Positions 19,727 through 33,900 of a DNA stretch of 64,000 nucleotides are shown piece after piece. The DNA comes from Phoronis australis (Eukaryota; Phoronida; Phoronidae), in contig NMRA01000246.1 of assembly GCA_002633005.1 (NCBI GenBank), positions 301,856 through 365,855 on the forward strand. Reading direction: 5' to 3'. The notes under the pieces are model-generated. The model saw nothing but the letters and a program-made list of their open reading frames with translations. It did not search any database and was not told the origin of the DNA. The position numbers and the translations under genes are program-made. Position 1 is the first letter of the stretch. Every line of letters begins with the position of its first letter.

Positions 19727-21902
19727 GTGAGCCACAACCGACTGAACCAGAAGTTGGTCAACATTCACAAAATATACACGTAATAATCACTGACAAAGGC
19801 CAAAGTAAACCTGGGTCACTATTGCCATGATGGGATGATCTTAAGGTATAAGCCTTCATGTACGTATCGTAGCACCCGATCTGGGCCGGTGTCGAGGGCC
19901 TGGCATCACTCGCTCTAGAATGGAAGCAGTTTGTTATATATAAACTTTGCAAAATACACTTTCAGTGTGTGGAGTGCTTCATCGTAACGCCACCTTTGTT
20001 TTTTTTTGGTCGAAACACGATTCCTCAAAATGTGTCAAACAAACTATGGCTCCCATCTTTATCGCGTGTGATTCCACACTATCATGCGGCGCACAAACCA
20101 AAGTCATGTCTGTGCAATTTTCACGAATATAGGGAATTTGAACACAGAGGCTTCTTCAGTCAAGTTGCTGTTACTACACTCTCGTATCTCAGTATCGCAC
20201 TGGTAAAAACAACAACTGCGGAGACGGCCTTCCACCCATTAGGTACAGCACCGATAACAGAATATTATCCTTTTTCAACTTTGGCTTGTTTCTTAGGAAC
20301 AGGTATATTAAAGGGAATTACATTTGTAAATCTCTTGAGATGTATCAATAAAGTTCTCTTTAAGACACAGGGTCATGGTGGGAACTCTTTAGGAGTTCAC
20401 TAAGTGCAATCCATGCTTCCTTGTGTTTACTCTCGACTTGGAAAGTTGCCCTGGTGATACTTGCTTGAATAAGGAAACAAAAGTATCACGTAAAACCTAC
20501 ATGTATGTTGTTTGCAATGCCTTTTAAGTATTATTTGTTATTTTCGTCCATTTTTTGTTTTCAAATACCGCGTGTCATTTTTGTTGAACGTCTCGTCCAG
20601 GTATTTTTATAGTTATTTCGCCGTACACAAATGTGTTGGTGATAATACACGCAACGTGTCTTCATTACCTTTCCTCAATTTCACATCTACAGACCTATTC
20701 ATGAATGTAAGTTTCACGTGTTTAGTTGTAGTGAACAAAGTCCTCAATCAAACTATCTTGATGCTATTCCCATCAAAGCAGAGCGTGGAGTTGATTGCCG
20801 TGCGAACAGATTCTAGAAAAGAGAAAGCGCAGCGACCTTGGCATGTAGAATACAACAGCTTCTGCAAAACACGTCTCACACTGTGCTGTCTTCAGGCAAA
20901 TGGTGTCTAATACGCTCCTTTTTAATCGTATCTGACCCTGTATTGTACGCAAATCTTCCAATAACGTTCGACCGGGTACATTGAGGAGTAGTGTTTGGAG
21001 GCAGAAAAGTTCAATGTCCTTCGCCCAATAAAATTCTTGCTCCTCTTTTTCTGTTATGAAGATGACTTTTTGGACCAGTAATCGAGATTTTTAAATAATT
21101 ATTCACAAAAAGTTATTTCGAAACTGGAGTTGTTTTTGTAGTAACCGGTACGTGTTAAAGAGAAATGAAAAACAACGATCAAGTACACCGCTGTCTATGA
21201 GTATGCATGTACTGTATTCTCGGAGACTGGACTTTTGCTCAAGTGAGATTCAATTGTTCTTCAAAGGCAGATGTTTGGAACGCACGGCAAAGCTTCTCAT
21301 TTTTTCAAGAAACACATCCCACGCTCATAAACTTAGCCATGACCAGAAATGTATGAGCTTGCTGTAAAAATGAACAAACTGCCCGTTCTTTCCCAGCACT
21401 GACTTCGTAACCATAACAACAAATTTATAACGGTAAAAGGTGCCTAAACCAAAAACTGTTTCTTTGAGAAAACGTGCCTGCCTAATATCGCTTTAAATAT
21501 AATTGACAACACAAATAGGGGCGTGTTTCCACCTTGTACAGGAACGGACAGGACCATATGGATTTGCTAAATGCCATTCAAGATAGCTACCTGTTTTGTT
21601 TCCCAAAACACCTGCGGATAGTGAGTACACGTTTGGATTCTTTTTCAAAGTACTTTCTATGAGGAACGATCGATCAAAAATTTGTTATCAATAGATTTGA
21701 TATGGACTAATCTTGGCTCAGTCACTCAGTTCACGTAACCTCCATTGACGTTATACATTATCACACGAGACTTCGCACTCAAAATTCAGCAAAAGGTTAC
21801 CAATAAACTGGATTCCACACGACTCTCCTAGTTACAATCATAGTCCAGAAAGATAAAGCATACTATCCAATATACCCCGGATGTGTCAATACCAAATATA
21901 CG
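19727..21902. other. Intergenic, upstream of gene 2
   Basis: Longer open frames (19969-20403, 144 codons; 20512-20910, 132 codons) show no recognisable motifs and are not flanked by convincing exon signals. The last few hundred bases should hold the gene 2 promoter. No clear TATA box is seen. Confidence 0.4.
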
Positions 21903-21975
21903 ATGGAAGGGATAGCCGTGTCCCTGATTTATGTTTCGATACTTGCCTCTATGGTGGGTTTTAGTCAAGGAGAGG
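21903..21975 (+). CDS. Gene 2 exon 1: signal peptide
   Basis: ATG in context acgATGGAA. Codes [20 protein letters not shown], then SQGE, a typical signal peptide with cleavage likely near Gly-Phe-Ser. Ends phase 1 at g|gtaagt. No other ATG upstream is in frame with a usable leader. Confidence 0.88.
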
Positions 21976-24900
21976 GTAAGTTTAGTTCTTCTAGTACTGC
22001 TCTTATTGTAAAAAGTAGATTAACAATTGAATCTAACGTTCTATTCTAGTTTCATAGACGGTTGTAATATCCAGTTAGGTAAATACGTTTAAAGAAAAAG
22101 ACGAACCGATTTCTTCAGACTGCTTTGCTACTAGAAGAAAAGGTTAACAAGGCTTTGAGTTCTTAAAAAGAAAAATGAACTGTTTTTTCGCCACTGGTGT
22201 ATTCTGAAAAGTTGATGTTGCAGTTGCTGTTTTAGAGGTTATTAGAGACTTGATGGCTGCTACAGCTGTTACAACTGGTTGTCGTTGGTGATACTGCTTA
22301 AATTACAAAACTGAGTTGTCATATTTTGCAATTTCTATGGCGTTACAGCCACTCTTTTCATGTAAAAAAAGTTCAACATTTTAGCACAGTAACCCCTGTT
22401 TTGTTGTTTTGCTGTTGTTTGTGTTTTTGTTGCTGTTACTGTCGCTGCACGTTGCTGCAGTATTGTTGGCCATCTGTTGATGTGTTTGAGATATATCTGT
22501 ATTTGTGCATAATACAAACTATTTACAGATGTCAAAATTTGTGAACATACAAAGCAACACCTTACATGCAAAGAGGGTGAAGAGATTCACGTTCTGAAGG
22601 CAAATTGGGGAGGCCACAAAAACAAAGCAATCTGTAAAGCTCACAGCAACTGCAAGAAGATCGTTGATAAACTGTGGGCCGTGAAGAAGCTCTGTCAACG
22701 TAGACAAGTTTGTGAATTGAAACCTCATCACCGGCAATTAGGGGACAATTGCCCAGGCATTGTAAAATACCTTGCTGTTAGCTACATCTGCAAAAAAATT
22801 GGTAGGTAATGCAGGTACTGTAATCAGATGCGATTTTCTTTGTAATCTGCTCCACTACCGGTCAACTCTCGCACATTCTCTCGGTGTTTCGTGACTTCAC
22901 TGAAGCGCTCGCAAAAGGACTATTAATTCTGCGTTTTCTTTTAGTTCACCCACGTCTGTAAATGCAGTAACCAAACTCTTACTTATAAATATTAGCTTTT
23001 GTTTTACTGTACTAGTATTGTGCGTGGAGGGGATGTAATTTTGTCGATAACCCGTTGGTGTTCCGTAGTCAAGTGTCAGTTCACGTTTGCAGGTAGGCTT
23101 GGTGCGAAGCACAGGCCCTTGGGTGTATCTGTTCCCCGATCACCACTGACAAACTCACTGTAATAAAACAGTAATAAAACATAATGTTTGGACAGTAAGA
23201 ACCTGAATTCTCAGCATTTTCTACTCAAATATGCATGGACGTCTGCGAAATCAGCAGCCAACAAATCTCTGAGTACCCTCCTTTCACATGATTAGCCTAC
23301 GCCAAATCGAGTGGTGACATGACCAAAAAAATGTCAAAAACACCAAAACCTGAAATTCAAGGAGGCTATTTACACATTTTTCAAGGGAAAGTTTGGACGT
23401 ACTGGTTCTTGGTTGGTGGTCTTCCCTGCAGTTGCTTGCTCGTTTAGCAGACTTTGTAAGGAGTTTACAAATTTCGCTCCAAAATTTTGAGGGTTGTCTC
23501 AGATTAGCATTATTTTTTCAGAGAACTGGATGGAAAAGATGTGTTCAATATCTGTTAATAGGCAAAACTTTGTTTGGTATCCTTTTAAAATGAAACACAC
23601 GATACTCCATTTCTTGTAATTGAATTCGTTATTAAATGATAAAATGAGCAGCCGGGAGAAGTAAATCGCACGTTAGTGGATCGAAGTTTAATTTTACTCA
23701 GTTCTATTATTTCAAATTTGCTGGCTTTGCTATGAGCTTTGCCATGGCTTTGCTTGCTCAAACTCAAAGTTTTTTTCACCAACTGTGCAAGTTAAAGCAA
23801 CTATTTAGCCTCCTGGGAAATCAGAATTTTGAGTTTGTTTTCGAAATTCCTTCGCCAATTCAACACTCATAAGGACAATTTAATGGTATCAAGGAAATAT
23901 AAGACCGGGGGTTGATGCAATACCTGTTTAAGGGAGGCGCACACATATATTTGAATTTGGTGCAAGTGGAGTTGAAAGCTTAGTCTCGACTGTCACTGCC
24001 CGACGCCTATCCTCATTTCTACTTATTCATTCTCAATTATTATTAAAAAAGTTCCCACCCTTTAACCCTACATATTTTTCATTCTCATGATCTATGAAAA
24101 TTTGCTCTCTGTTTTTATTGTGAATTTTCAGTAGGTCTGTTACCTTAGCCTTGTGGGTTCATTGCCACTCACCTTTAGGCCTACCATGTAATCTAATATG
24201 TATTCCCTGTCGATACTAGTGAGCACATTGTCATTCACCTTTGTCATGTAACCTATTATGTATTCCATGTCGATATTAGTAGGCACATTGTCACCCACCC
24301 TTACCATGTGACCCATTATGTATTCCCTGTCGATATTAGTGAGCACATTGTCATTCACCTTTGTCATGTAACCTATTATGTGTTCCCTGTCGATATTGGT
24401 GAGCACATTGACACCCACGTTTGTCATGTAACCTATTGTGTGTTCCCTGTCGATATTAGTGAGCATATTGTCACCCACGTTTGTCATGTAACCTATTATG
24501 TATTCCCTGTCGATATTAGTGAGCACATTGTCACACACGTTTGTCATGTAACCTATTGTGTGTTCCCTGTCGATATTAATGAGCACATTGTCATTCACCT
24601 TTGTCATGTAACCTATTATGTATTCCATGTCGATATTAGTAGGCACATTGTCACCCACCCTTACCATGTGACCCATTATGTATTCCCTGTCGATATTAGT
24701 GAGCACATTGTCACACACGTTTGTCATGTAACCTATTGTGTGTTCCCTGTCGATATTAGTGAGCATATTGTCACCCACGTTTGTCATGTAACCTATTATG
24801 TATTCCTTGTCGATATTAGTGAGCACATTGTCACACACGTTTGTCATGTAACCTATTGTGTGTTCCCTGTCGATATTAGTGAGCACATTGTCACCCACGT

Positions 24901-27900
24901 TTACAGTGAAACTAATTAGGTATTCTCTGGATATATCAGTTTGTATTATACATGTATGATTGCTCATTGTCTTAATATAATATGACCTTATATTTTCATT
25001 CATGTTATTGTTTCACTGAAAACTAGCTTCGGAAGCCCCTTTCGGTTGCCCTTCCAGCAAATGTTGCGGAAGAGACTTTATTAGTAATTCTGCTTAACGA
25101 CTTGATTAACAGGTTGCAATGCCGACCAAATGCAGTGTGACACAAATCGGTGCATCTCATTGACTTGGAAGTGTGACGGGGCGAGAGACTGCGCCGATGG
25201 GAAAGACGAACAACATTGCCAAAGTATGAAACAATTACTTCCGTTAATACCACATGAAATTAAATTTAAAAAAAGTAATAGGCAAATATTACTTTTCCCC
25301 TTTTTGATTCCCGAAATTTCCTTTTAGAATACAGGAAAAAAGTGAAGACATACTACCGCTAACTTGAACACTTTATCCGCCAGTCTCTCTTCGAAAGGTA
25401 CTGACTCCATCATGCGTTCACATAACACATCGGATGATTCCTCATATAAAGAAAGTATAGTATCTACAATGCGACATATTTCTTTTGTTACTCATTTCTA
25501 GCTATTTGACGTTTATGTATATGGACTGGAGGTAGGAGTATTAAAGCTGTATTCACTTCCGTCTACAGTAGCTTTTGTCCGTAAGAACGTGTACCATAAA
25601 ACGACTTGCTCACCACGTGCACTTTGTCCGCGGGACTGTGTCAAGTGAGTTTTAGTCAGAAATTTAGTTTTACGCTCCACAATATTTTTTAGAAGTAAAT
25701 AAATCTCCCTTGATCAAAACAGCCTATTCTCAGAGAATGCACACATAACCGAGTTTGGATCATTGGTCTAAATGAATCAAATTCACAACTTACGTCTATT
25801 ACTGTAAACTGTTGAGGAACGAATTTCATGAACATATTTCTCAATGTTTTACAAGCTATTAATCAAAAAATACCCAAATGGAATATTTCCAGCTTTCGAT
25901 TCAAAAGCCGGCACGTTCGAAGTGATGGTTTCCAGCCATAGTGCACTTTCTCTAATATAAGATGGTATCCAAAGTATAAAATTGTTTCTAAAATGCTGTA
26001 AATAAATGAGCAATAATTGTTTAAATAAGAATATCATACTGGACACCGGATTCGTATGTTATCTCGCGCAGTTTTGCCATGTGGCGAAAGCGCAGGTAAC
26101 ATGCTCTCCAAGTGCAAAAATTATCTTATTTCCGAATGTTACTGCGCAACTTTCTGTGAGAACATTTTACTCTAATGAATGCGACAATAGAAAATCAGCT
26201 AACAATTTACACCTCAATTTTCACATTTAAGGGTAAGAAATATTTCAGTGCAACCAACCGGCAAATTATGAATGTGAGTATATTCAGAGTTGTTTATTCT
26301 GATTTGATGTCGATGTGTATCGTTTTCATACATTTATACATTTAGATGTTAAGCCAACGAAAAAGAGTTGCCTCAAAGGCCAGTTCCAATGCACGTCTTC
26401 CGAAAAATGCATAACGATCGGGTGGCGATGTGATGGAAATAGCGATTGTGACGATAACTCGGATGAACTGAATTGTGGCAAAGTTGGTAAGTAAATGTAA
26501 ACACAAATATGTACTAGTACAACGGACATTCCAAAGTGCTGTTAGCGCAAAGATTCTGTAGTCATAACGAAGAATCAAATCGAATACACCCGTTGAAAAA
26601 CCTGTCTATTTTGCATTCTTAGCCAATGTGAGAGCGTAATGTTTCATTTTGCAATTCACCCTCCCGTGGTGCGTCAAAGGTTTGCCGCCACTCAGTCTCC
26701 ATCAGCTGTAGTGAAGGGTTGAGCAATGCATCCTCCACTCAGATTTACAACACCCGATGTCCGAGGTGCCTACATGTATGTATAACATTGGCCACGTGGG
26801 TATTTCAGGCTATTGTTTCGCTCATTAGTTACTCCGGCGATAAAATATTTCAATATTGATTCTTTGTGCTTTTCAGCAACAACAACACACAAAATAACAA
26901 CACGACAAAGGACACTGAATCCAACAGATACTACAACAGCACCGACTGTATCACCGAAAAAGTTGACAACGAAGACAAAAACTCAACAGCCATCAACAAG
27001 TGGAACCCCAGCAAAGTTTGTTGCAACAAAAACAACGGAACATACGATGTCGACTCCAATTGTTGCCACTAAGACAAAAACCTCAGCACCATGTCCTCCG
27101 CTAACTATCGCTTGTCGCAATGGGGCCTGTGTCTACCCCCACTGGATGTGTGACGGCATCAATGACTGTGGTGACAACAGTGACGAGGAAAACTGCATAA
27201 CAGACAAAACAAAGTTAACAACGCCAACAACATTACCTCCACGAACAACGACTACAACAATAACAATGACGGCAGCCAAAACAACAGTATTTTCAACAAA
27301 AACAACACCGTTACGAACAAAAATAAAAACAAAACCATCATTACCAACAACAAAAATGGCAACACCAACACGACAAGCAGTGACGTCAGTACCATCATCA
27401 CCTGCCAGCACAACTATTACTTTTTCCACAACATCAAGTTGTAAGTCATACGAATATAGTTGTGGCAATGGACGCTGTATATTTACCACATGGAGATGCG
27501 ATGGTTTCAATGACTGTGGGGATTTCAGCGACGAGTCTGGATGCAGTAATCCGGTTACCACACGTTTATCTCAGGTTTCAACCAAATCTTCACCGACGAT
27601 GACGAAGACGACGACGTCAAGTTTGACCCAAACAGTGCCACCGCACTGTCCTGGTGGTCGTTTTGCATGTAAAGTACTAGGGCACGTAGCATGTATACCT
27701 CGAGATTGGACGTGCGATAATGAATACGATTGTGATGATGGAGTGGATGAAACTTCGTGTGGCGGTGAGTTTACAGACGTATTTGGACTTTACTGTTTGG
27801 GGGTACCTGATATGCATGACGTGCAGACTTGCCAAATTTCATCAACCTACGTCGAAATGCACCTAAAGGTCGATTTCTTAAATTCCTATCTCCAGGCGGA

Positions 27901-30900
27901 ATGGGGGGCTCAGAAACGACCAAAACAACTTTAAGAGTTACGCACACATTTTCCCATTGAGAAATAGTGTTGTTACGCCTGCGACATTTTAGATCCGGCA
28001 GTAAATACTTGTGGTTGAGAAAAACTACCCACAGAATATGCCGATTGAGAGAAGAATGCCGGCTTTCGGTATTACTAATTTCAACTTGGATGTCTAATGA
28101 AGCAAAGCACCTTTCCAGACCAATGGTAAAATAAGGGGATCGTTCAGTAGACCAAGTTCCTTCTAGAAAAATAAGACCTCGCACCACCTTGCAAATCATT
28201 GAGATGAAAACCAAGTGCTTCACGAGTATCAGGATCAGGAGCTGATAAGCCTATCCTAACGAAATGGCGGCCAGTGAATTGACTCGACTGGCAGGATGGA
28301 GAGTTGACTTGTGGACACTGAATTCACGCTTTCCGTTTTTAAGCAAATATTTTTCACAGCAAGTGCAAGATAATACAAAACCATAAAAAATCATGAGGGT
28401 AGTAAAAACGGTCCATGCCGCACCGTAGGCATTAGACCTGGAAGCCTCATGGAAGTCGAGTTATCTTTCGAGGATTTGAGGATCTCTCAGAAACAATGTT
28501 GGGAATACAAATGTGACAACTTAAATTCTGGTGCATTCCAATCTTTGCCTATTTCGGTTTTAGCGTTTGAATTAATCACGTACTTTGAAGACACTGAAAT
28601 CTGCCAGTAAAACGTAAAGGTCAATTCGTTAAAAATAAAATGTTACAGATTAATCTGCTCAGGTAGGGTCTCACGAAAACTCTGTACTTCTTAAATAACG
28701 CTTTTAAACAATAATCTTCACTGAAAAGAAATTCTGTAAATTGTCGGATAAAAATATCGACAACTTTTCTATTTTTATGACAACATAGTTTTCCAAAACT
28801 TCCATTTACCCGATTTTGGCCAATGTTGTAGAATGGCTTTCATTTTTGAGCCGTTTCTCTTGATGCGGTGAGATTTCATTTGGCAATTTGGCAATTTTAC
28901 CTACTTCCTCCGCACTGAGATCTTCTTTTAATCAAATTCATCTCTCATCTATACGTTTCGCTGACGATTAGGTTTCTATAATGTCTTTAAGTGCTTATGC
29001 CATTGGATAACGTGCTATCAGAATTTTTACTGTCTTGATCGAAATTTCTATATTTTGCCTGAATCTGGGGGAGGGGGGTAATTGCCTCTGCCCGACCCCA
29101 CCTAATACACCTGTGGTTGATTTTATTGTGGCAATAGACTATTTCTGGCACAAGAGCATGCGCAGAAACCAAACGCATTCCCGCGAAATGGAGCAATTTC
29201 ATTGTGACGGGGGCAAATGACAATACACGGGTGCCCATACGCACCTAAAAATACTGAAGCTCCTCTAGATGCCTCGTATTCCTGCGAGATGAACTCACGT
29301 GCACAGTGACTGCCTTACAACACATTGTGAAACGGCATTACGAAGGCAGGTCGGACCTCTTCGTCTGATCTGCCCTCAGAAAATATTACGTGTGGACGTG
29401 TGCCTGCAGTCTAAATGGGCTTCTGGTAGTCCGACCCCGAAATCAAGCTGCACATCGTTCTTCTTACCCCTGAAAACCCGATGACGTGATTTATCAGAAT
29501 ACGGGCAATATACGCATTGATAGGGAACCTTGGTAAACGCTTGCTTTTTGCGTCCCATCTGCTTTCTAAACAGACTTCAAATATCTGCTTTGATGAGAAA
29601 TCTACATATGGTACAGGTGTTAAAGATTTACATCATACGAGACTTCGATATCTGTTTTTTTTCTCGGCACGTGCAGAAACAACGACGACAGCTGCCACAA
29701 CACGTTTCATTGTTTCTTGCAAAGAAGGCCAGTTCAAGTGCAAGATACGCAGAGAGTGGCGCTGCATTTCTGGCTCCTTAGTTTGTAACGGATTCATTGA
29801 TTGTCATGACGGCACAGATGAGCTCTTTTGCGGTGAGTAACGCAAATGGCTAAATGATTGTTTTGTGGCTACACGATCACTAACACTCCTGTCGTCAGAT
29901 TACCTGAACCATGGAACGACAACTTCCGTTATAAAGGAGAATTGACGAATTTTAGTACGGAACACACGGGGTTGACTGAATAAAGGTTATTCATGAAGTG
30001 AAGTTAGTTTTATCCCAATAATCTTGGCTGATGATTAGAATTAAAGCTTTAATTGCAGTAATTTGAAGACTTTCTCGTTCTTTACATAATAAAGTCGGTT
30101 GACTTGTTACAAAAATTCAATCCGATAGCTAATCCGTGTTTCAAGAGATTTATAATGTGACGACTGACATAAAAAATTTAAATTCAGACACTTGAAGGAA
30201 TCAGTGCGTAGTCAAAGCCATCGTTTGACTGATGAAGTTTGGTTACTTACTCTGTATGAGCTATTTATCACGCTTGGATACTTGTTCGGCAAGCACCCCG
30301 AGATATAGTAGACTAGGTGTCAACAGGCCCCTTTCCAGAGAAATAAAGGAGAGTTGAATTGTTGTAATGCTCCTTTACATGACGTAATGATGCAAAGTTA
30401 CAGCATCTGGCAAGATGGCCATAGAAAAAAAATCATCAAATGAATAACAAGGCATAGACAAAGCTAAACTAACGAACAAAAACGGAAAAATCCTCTAATG
30501 ACACACTATGTTTAAACTTCCGTCTGATTTTATCCAGAATTTCCAGGATAACGTCAGTAAAAGGAGTCGAATTTTTGTAAGGTTAATTCCAATTGCAAAC
30601 TGATATTACCACACTGAGGTAATACTTGAAATTTAAGCATGTAATTTCCACAAGCTGCTGCTAAAATGAAATTGTTTTGAGCGGTCGCGCTTGTGTAACG
30701 ATGCCCAGCTTAGCAGAAGAAATGGCTGTAAGCCCAAGGAGTATGGCAACTTTTATCTACTGACAGTAACACAATGTTCTCATGCAATCTACAGGTACTC
30801 GTGCGTCATCGTCGACGATATCGTCATTTCCTGGACTGTCAACTTTTACAGCTGCAAAGATGACAACTCCTGGGACGTTATCGACAAAACCGATATCTTC

Positions 30901-33900
30901 ACTTAAGTCGACTTTCACGACTGTAAAGCTCCACACTTCTCAAACTACACAATTGTTATCAAAATCAGCCTCATCGCCAGCTACAACAAAAATAGCTGCT
31001 ACGGTTCAAGCAACTCCAAAAAAACCAACACTCAAAATACCAACGCCAACAAAAACGACCACAACCAAGAAAGTAAGGAACACCACACTTACATCCGTAA
31101 AACAGATTTCAACCACTACAAAACGTGGATGCTTCCCGAATGACTTCATATGCGAATCAAGAAAGGACTGTATACCCATGTTTCTAATTTGTGACGGAAG
31201 GAACGATTGTCCTGATGGCAGTGACGAAAAAGAGGAAAATTGCAAAGGTGAGACCGAAATGTACTGCTCTATCCAAATGATTCTGTACTTCAATTTCACG
31301 AGGCTGTGATGAACATTAACTTCCTATTTGTATTGTAACCAAGGATATCGTGAAATAACAAACCTTTAACTGCCATAGCAACAACTAGATTTACTATCAA
31401 AGAAAATTGAGAATTAACAAAAAAGTGCTGTGGAGCAACCGAGCTTCAATGCAAGGGGCCTGCCCAACAGTTATGGCTTCGGATACCCTTCTCAAATTGT
31501 CCATGCCGTATATGAGGGCAACAATCTTTTATCTCGGCAAGGACGGATTTAGCGCACATTTTGTGTTGGCTTATAATTTCACGCTTAGAAGTATGGAGGT
31601 GCTCTAGTTACAGAGTCGCTTGGTTAGTGTGAAACCTCAATCAAACGACCTTCTCAGGTGTTTCACGAAACTGATGTTAGCGCAGAAAGTAAAGTTGTTT
31701 AAAATGAAATTAAGATAAATGACTGATTGGTGACGAATTACAGAAACACAGTTTCTGATTCAAGGTAATCCCGTGAAATCATTGACTGATTTGTAATAAT
31801 AAAAACATAGCCGCACTCTTTTAGTAGTTTCTTTGTTTGTGTTTCTTGTTGCGTCATCGCAATAACCATCTTACTGTTTAGCTCCCGAAACTTGTGGTAC
31901 ACCTGTTATCCCGCCGACAAGCGGAAGGAAACGAATAGTCGGCGGACGAGTTGCCATTCCAGGCAGTTGGCCGTGGATGGCAACATTGAGACTAAAAATT
32001 CCACAAAGAGGCCATATGTGCGGTGCTACACTAATAAGTCCACGATGGTTGCTCACAGCTACCCATTGCTTTGCAGGGTAGGTTTGAATTCTTTTATCTG
32101 CTTCATTTGGTTCTGATCCATCTGATTTGTAAGCATACAGTGTACCAAACACGGCAATGCATCTGAAAAAGAATGAACATGCCTGAATTCGTCAGCTGTT
32201 AAATCTATGGGGAAAGAGTTGGAGGGTAGGCCTACAGCGCGCCGGTCACATTGTTATAATTTTGTACAGTTCGACTGTTAGTGTTAAGCAGTTGGGTGTA
32301 GTTGCCATGTCGTGAAACTAAAACTTGATCTTCAAAGAGATTGCTAATCCTGTTGTAGTGATTCCACCAACTTGTGGTTCTTCTGACTTATGTCCCTTCA
32401 TAGGAAAGAATCACGTGTAACTGGTTCATTGTGTATTGACAAACAATCTCAGGGACACAATACCGAGTTCATTGCTTAAATTTCTTCTGTACTTACTCAA
32501 GCATATTGGGTTCTGGCAGGCATGTACCACCAGAACAACTCAGCGGCGATGCCTCCTAATACCAAGATTACACTGTAGCCACTAGTTCCCGTATTTATTT
32601 GGTTTGAACTGATATTTTGCTACCTAATAGTTTTCAAAGAAATTCGGAGAATATCTACCTGCACAAGTGTTACGGAATATTCCTGGAGTATGTTCTGTAG
32701 ATCACAAGCCATTGAGGCAAGCGCAGACGAAGAGCTACGAGCCTCGATTGAAAATTATTACAGTTCATGACTCTCTGCCTTATGAGCCGCGAATAGTTTG
32801 CCTTGCGACGCGTTGAGGGGAATGTCTCGGTCATTGGCTTTCCTTTGCATGGCGTGTGTCTGGTGAGCTCAGTACTTAGCCGATTACCTCCGACAGCCAA
32901 TGATGAAAAGTAATTATTATATCACTTGATAATAAGAAATCTTGCTGGCTCATTGCAATCGCTGTTGACTGCAGTCGAAATTAATAGGCCAGCTGGCAGT
33001 GTGCGGGATAGAGCTGAGCCATAAGTTACTTGGGGACATCAGCTCAGCTCGAAAGTTCTAGTCCGTACCCATTATAAGCTTGCAAAAATCTTCAAGTATG
33101 GTCCGAAACCAATAAATTCAATCTCTGAATTGTGAGGTTTTGATTCTCTGGCAAGTTACTTGCTCTAAGGAATAGAAACCTGTTAACGTGTAACGATAAC
33201 CAAAGAAATTTGATTTTCAGCAAGTACGTGCATCCGTGGAGATGGACAGTTCACTTAAGCAAGATCACACGGGATGGAATCTCATCTACTGAACAAGTAT
33301 TTGAACCCAAGGTGATCTTTACTCATGATGACTACGATCCATTGACGTCAGTAAACGACATCGCATTGGTCAAGCTCCACAAGCCAGTCAGAATGAACGC
33401 AAGAGTCTCTCCGGTCTGCTTACCTGGCGAAGTCAGTCAACCGGTCACTGCTGGGCAGCGCTGTTTCGTGGCAGGCTTTGGAGAAACTCGAGGTATAAGC
33501 ATTTTCAACTTTGGAGGCGAGTCCCAGTTAAAGACACTGAAGCATTTTCGAACAGTCTCAACTGTACTGAAATTTGAGATCAGGGTTAGTGGGTACTGGT
33601 TAAACAAAATTCTACGTTTTGCAGATTCAATAATCTACCATCTTAGTCCACTGCTAATTGCCCATTAGTGTCTCACTCGAGTGATATACACGTAAACGAT
33701 GTCCAACTAAAACACACACGGTAATCACTGTACTATAGGATGGGTCCTGTGGTTTCGGTGTGCAGCCTTTCCTCAAAGTTGTCATATAACTTTCCTTAAG
33801 CGTTTATCATGCTTGCATAGCCAGTTAAGAACTTTCGAGAACTGAAGGCTAATTACCATGTAAGAGCTACTAGTAGCGCAAGCAATTTGGTTGTATTGAA

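Noticed and set aside
19969-20910. Two longer plus-strand frames (144 and 132 codons) as genes
   Set aside because: No recognisable motif, no supporting splice or regulatory signals, and composition like intergenic DNA. Left as unassigned sequence.
24165-24915. CRISPR-like array
   Set aside because: The repeats are contiguous 60-bp units with no unique spacers, and the genome is eukaryotic.
24140-25003. 287-codon minus-strand frame (and 203-codon plus-strand frame at 24308-24919) as a repetitive protein gene
   Set aside because: Both follow from a 60-bp tandem repeat without stops. Both strands are open equally, no splice or promoter signs support either, and the array lies in an intron of gene 2.
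27133-27561. 142-codon minus-strand frame
   Set aside because: Antisense shadow of the Thr-rich exon 5 of gene 2, hydrophobic (Val-rich) only because it mirrors Thr codons.
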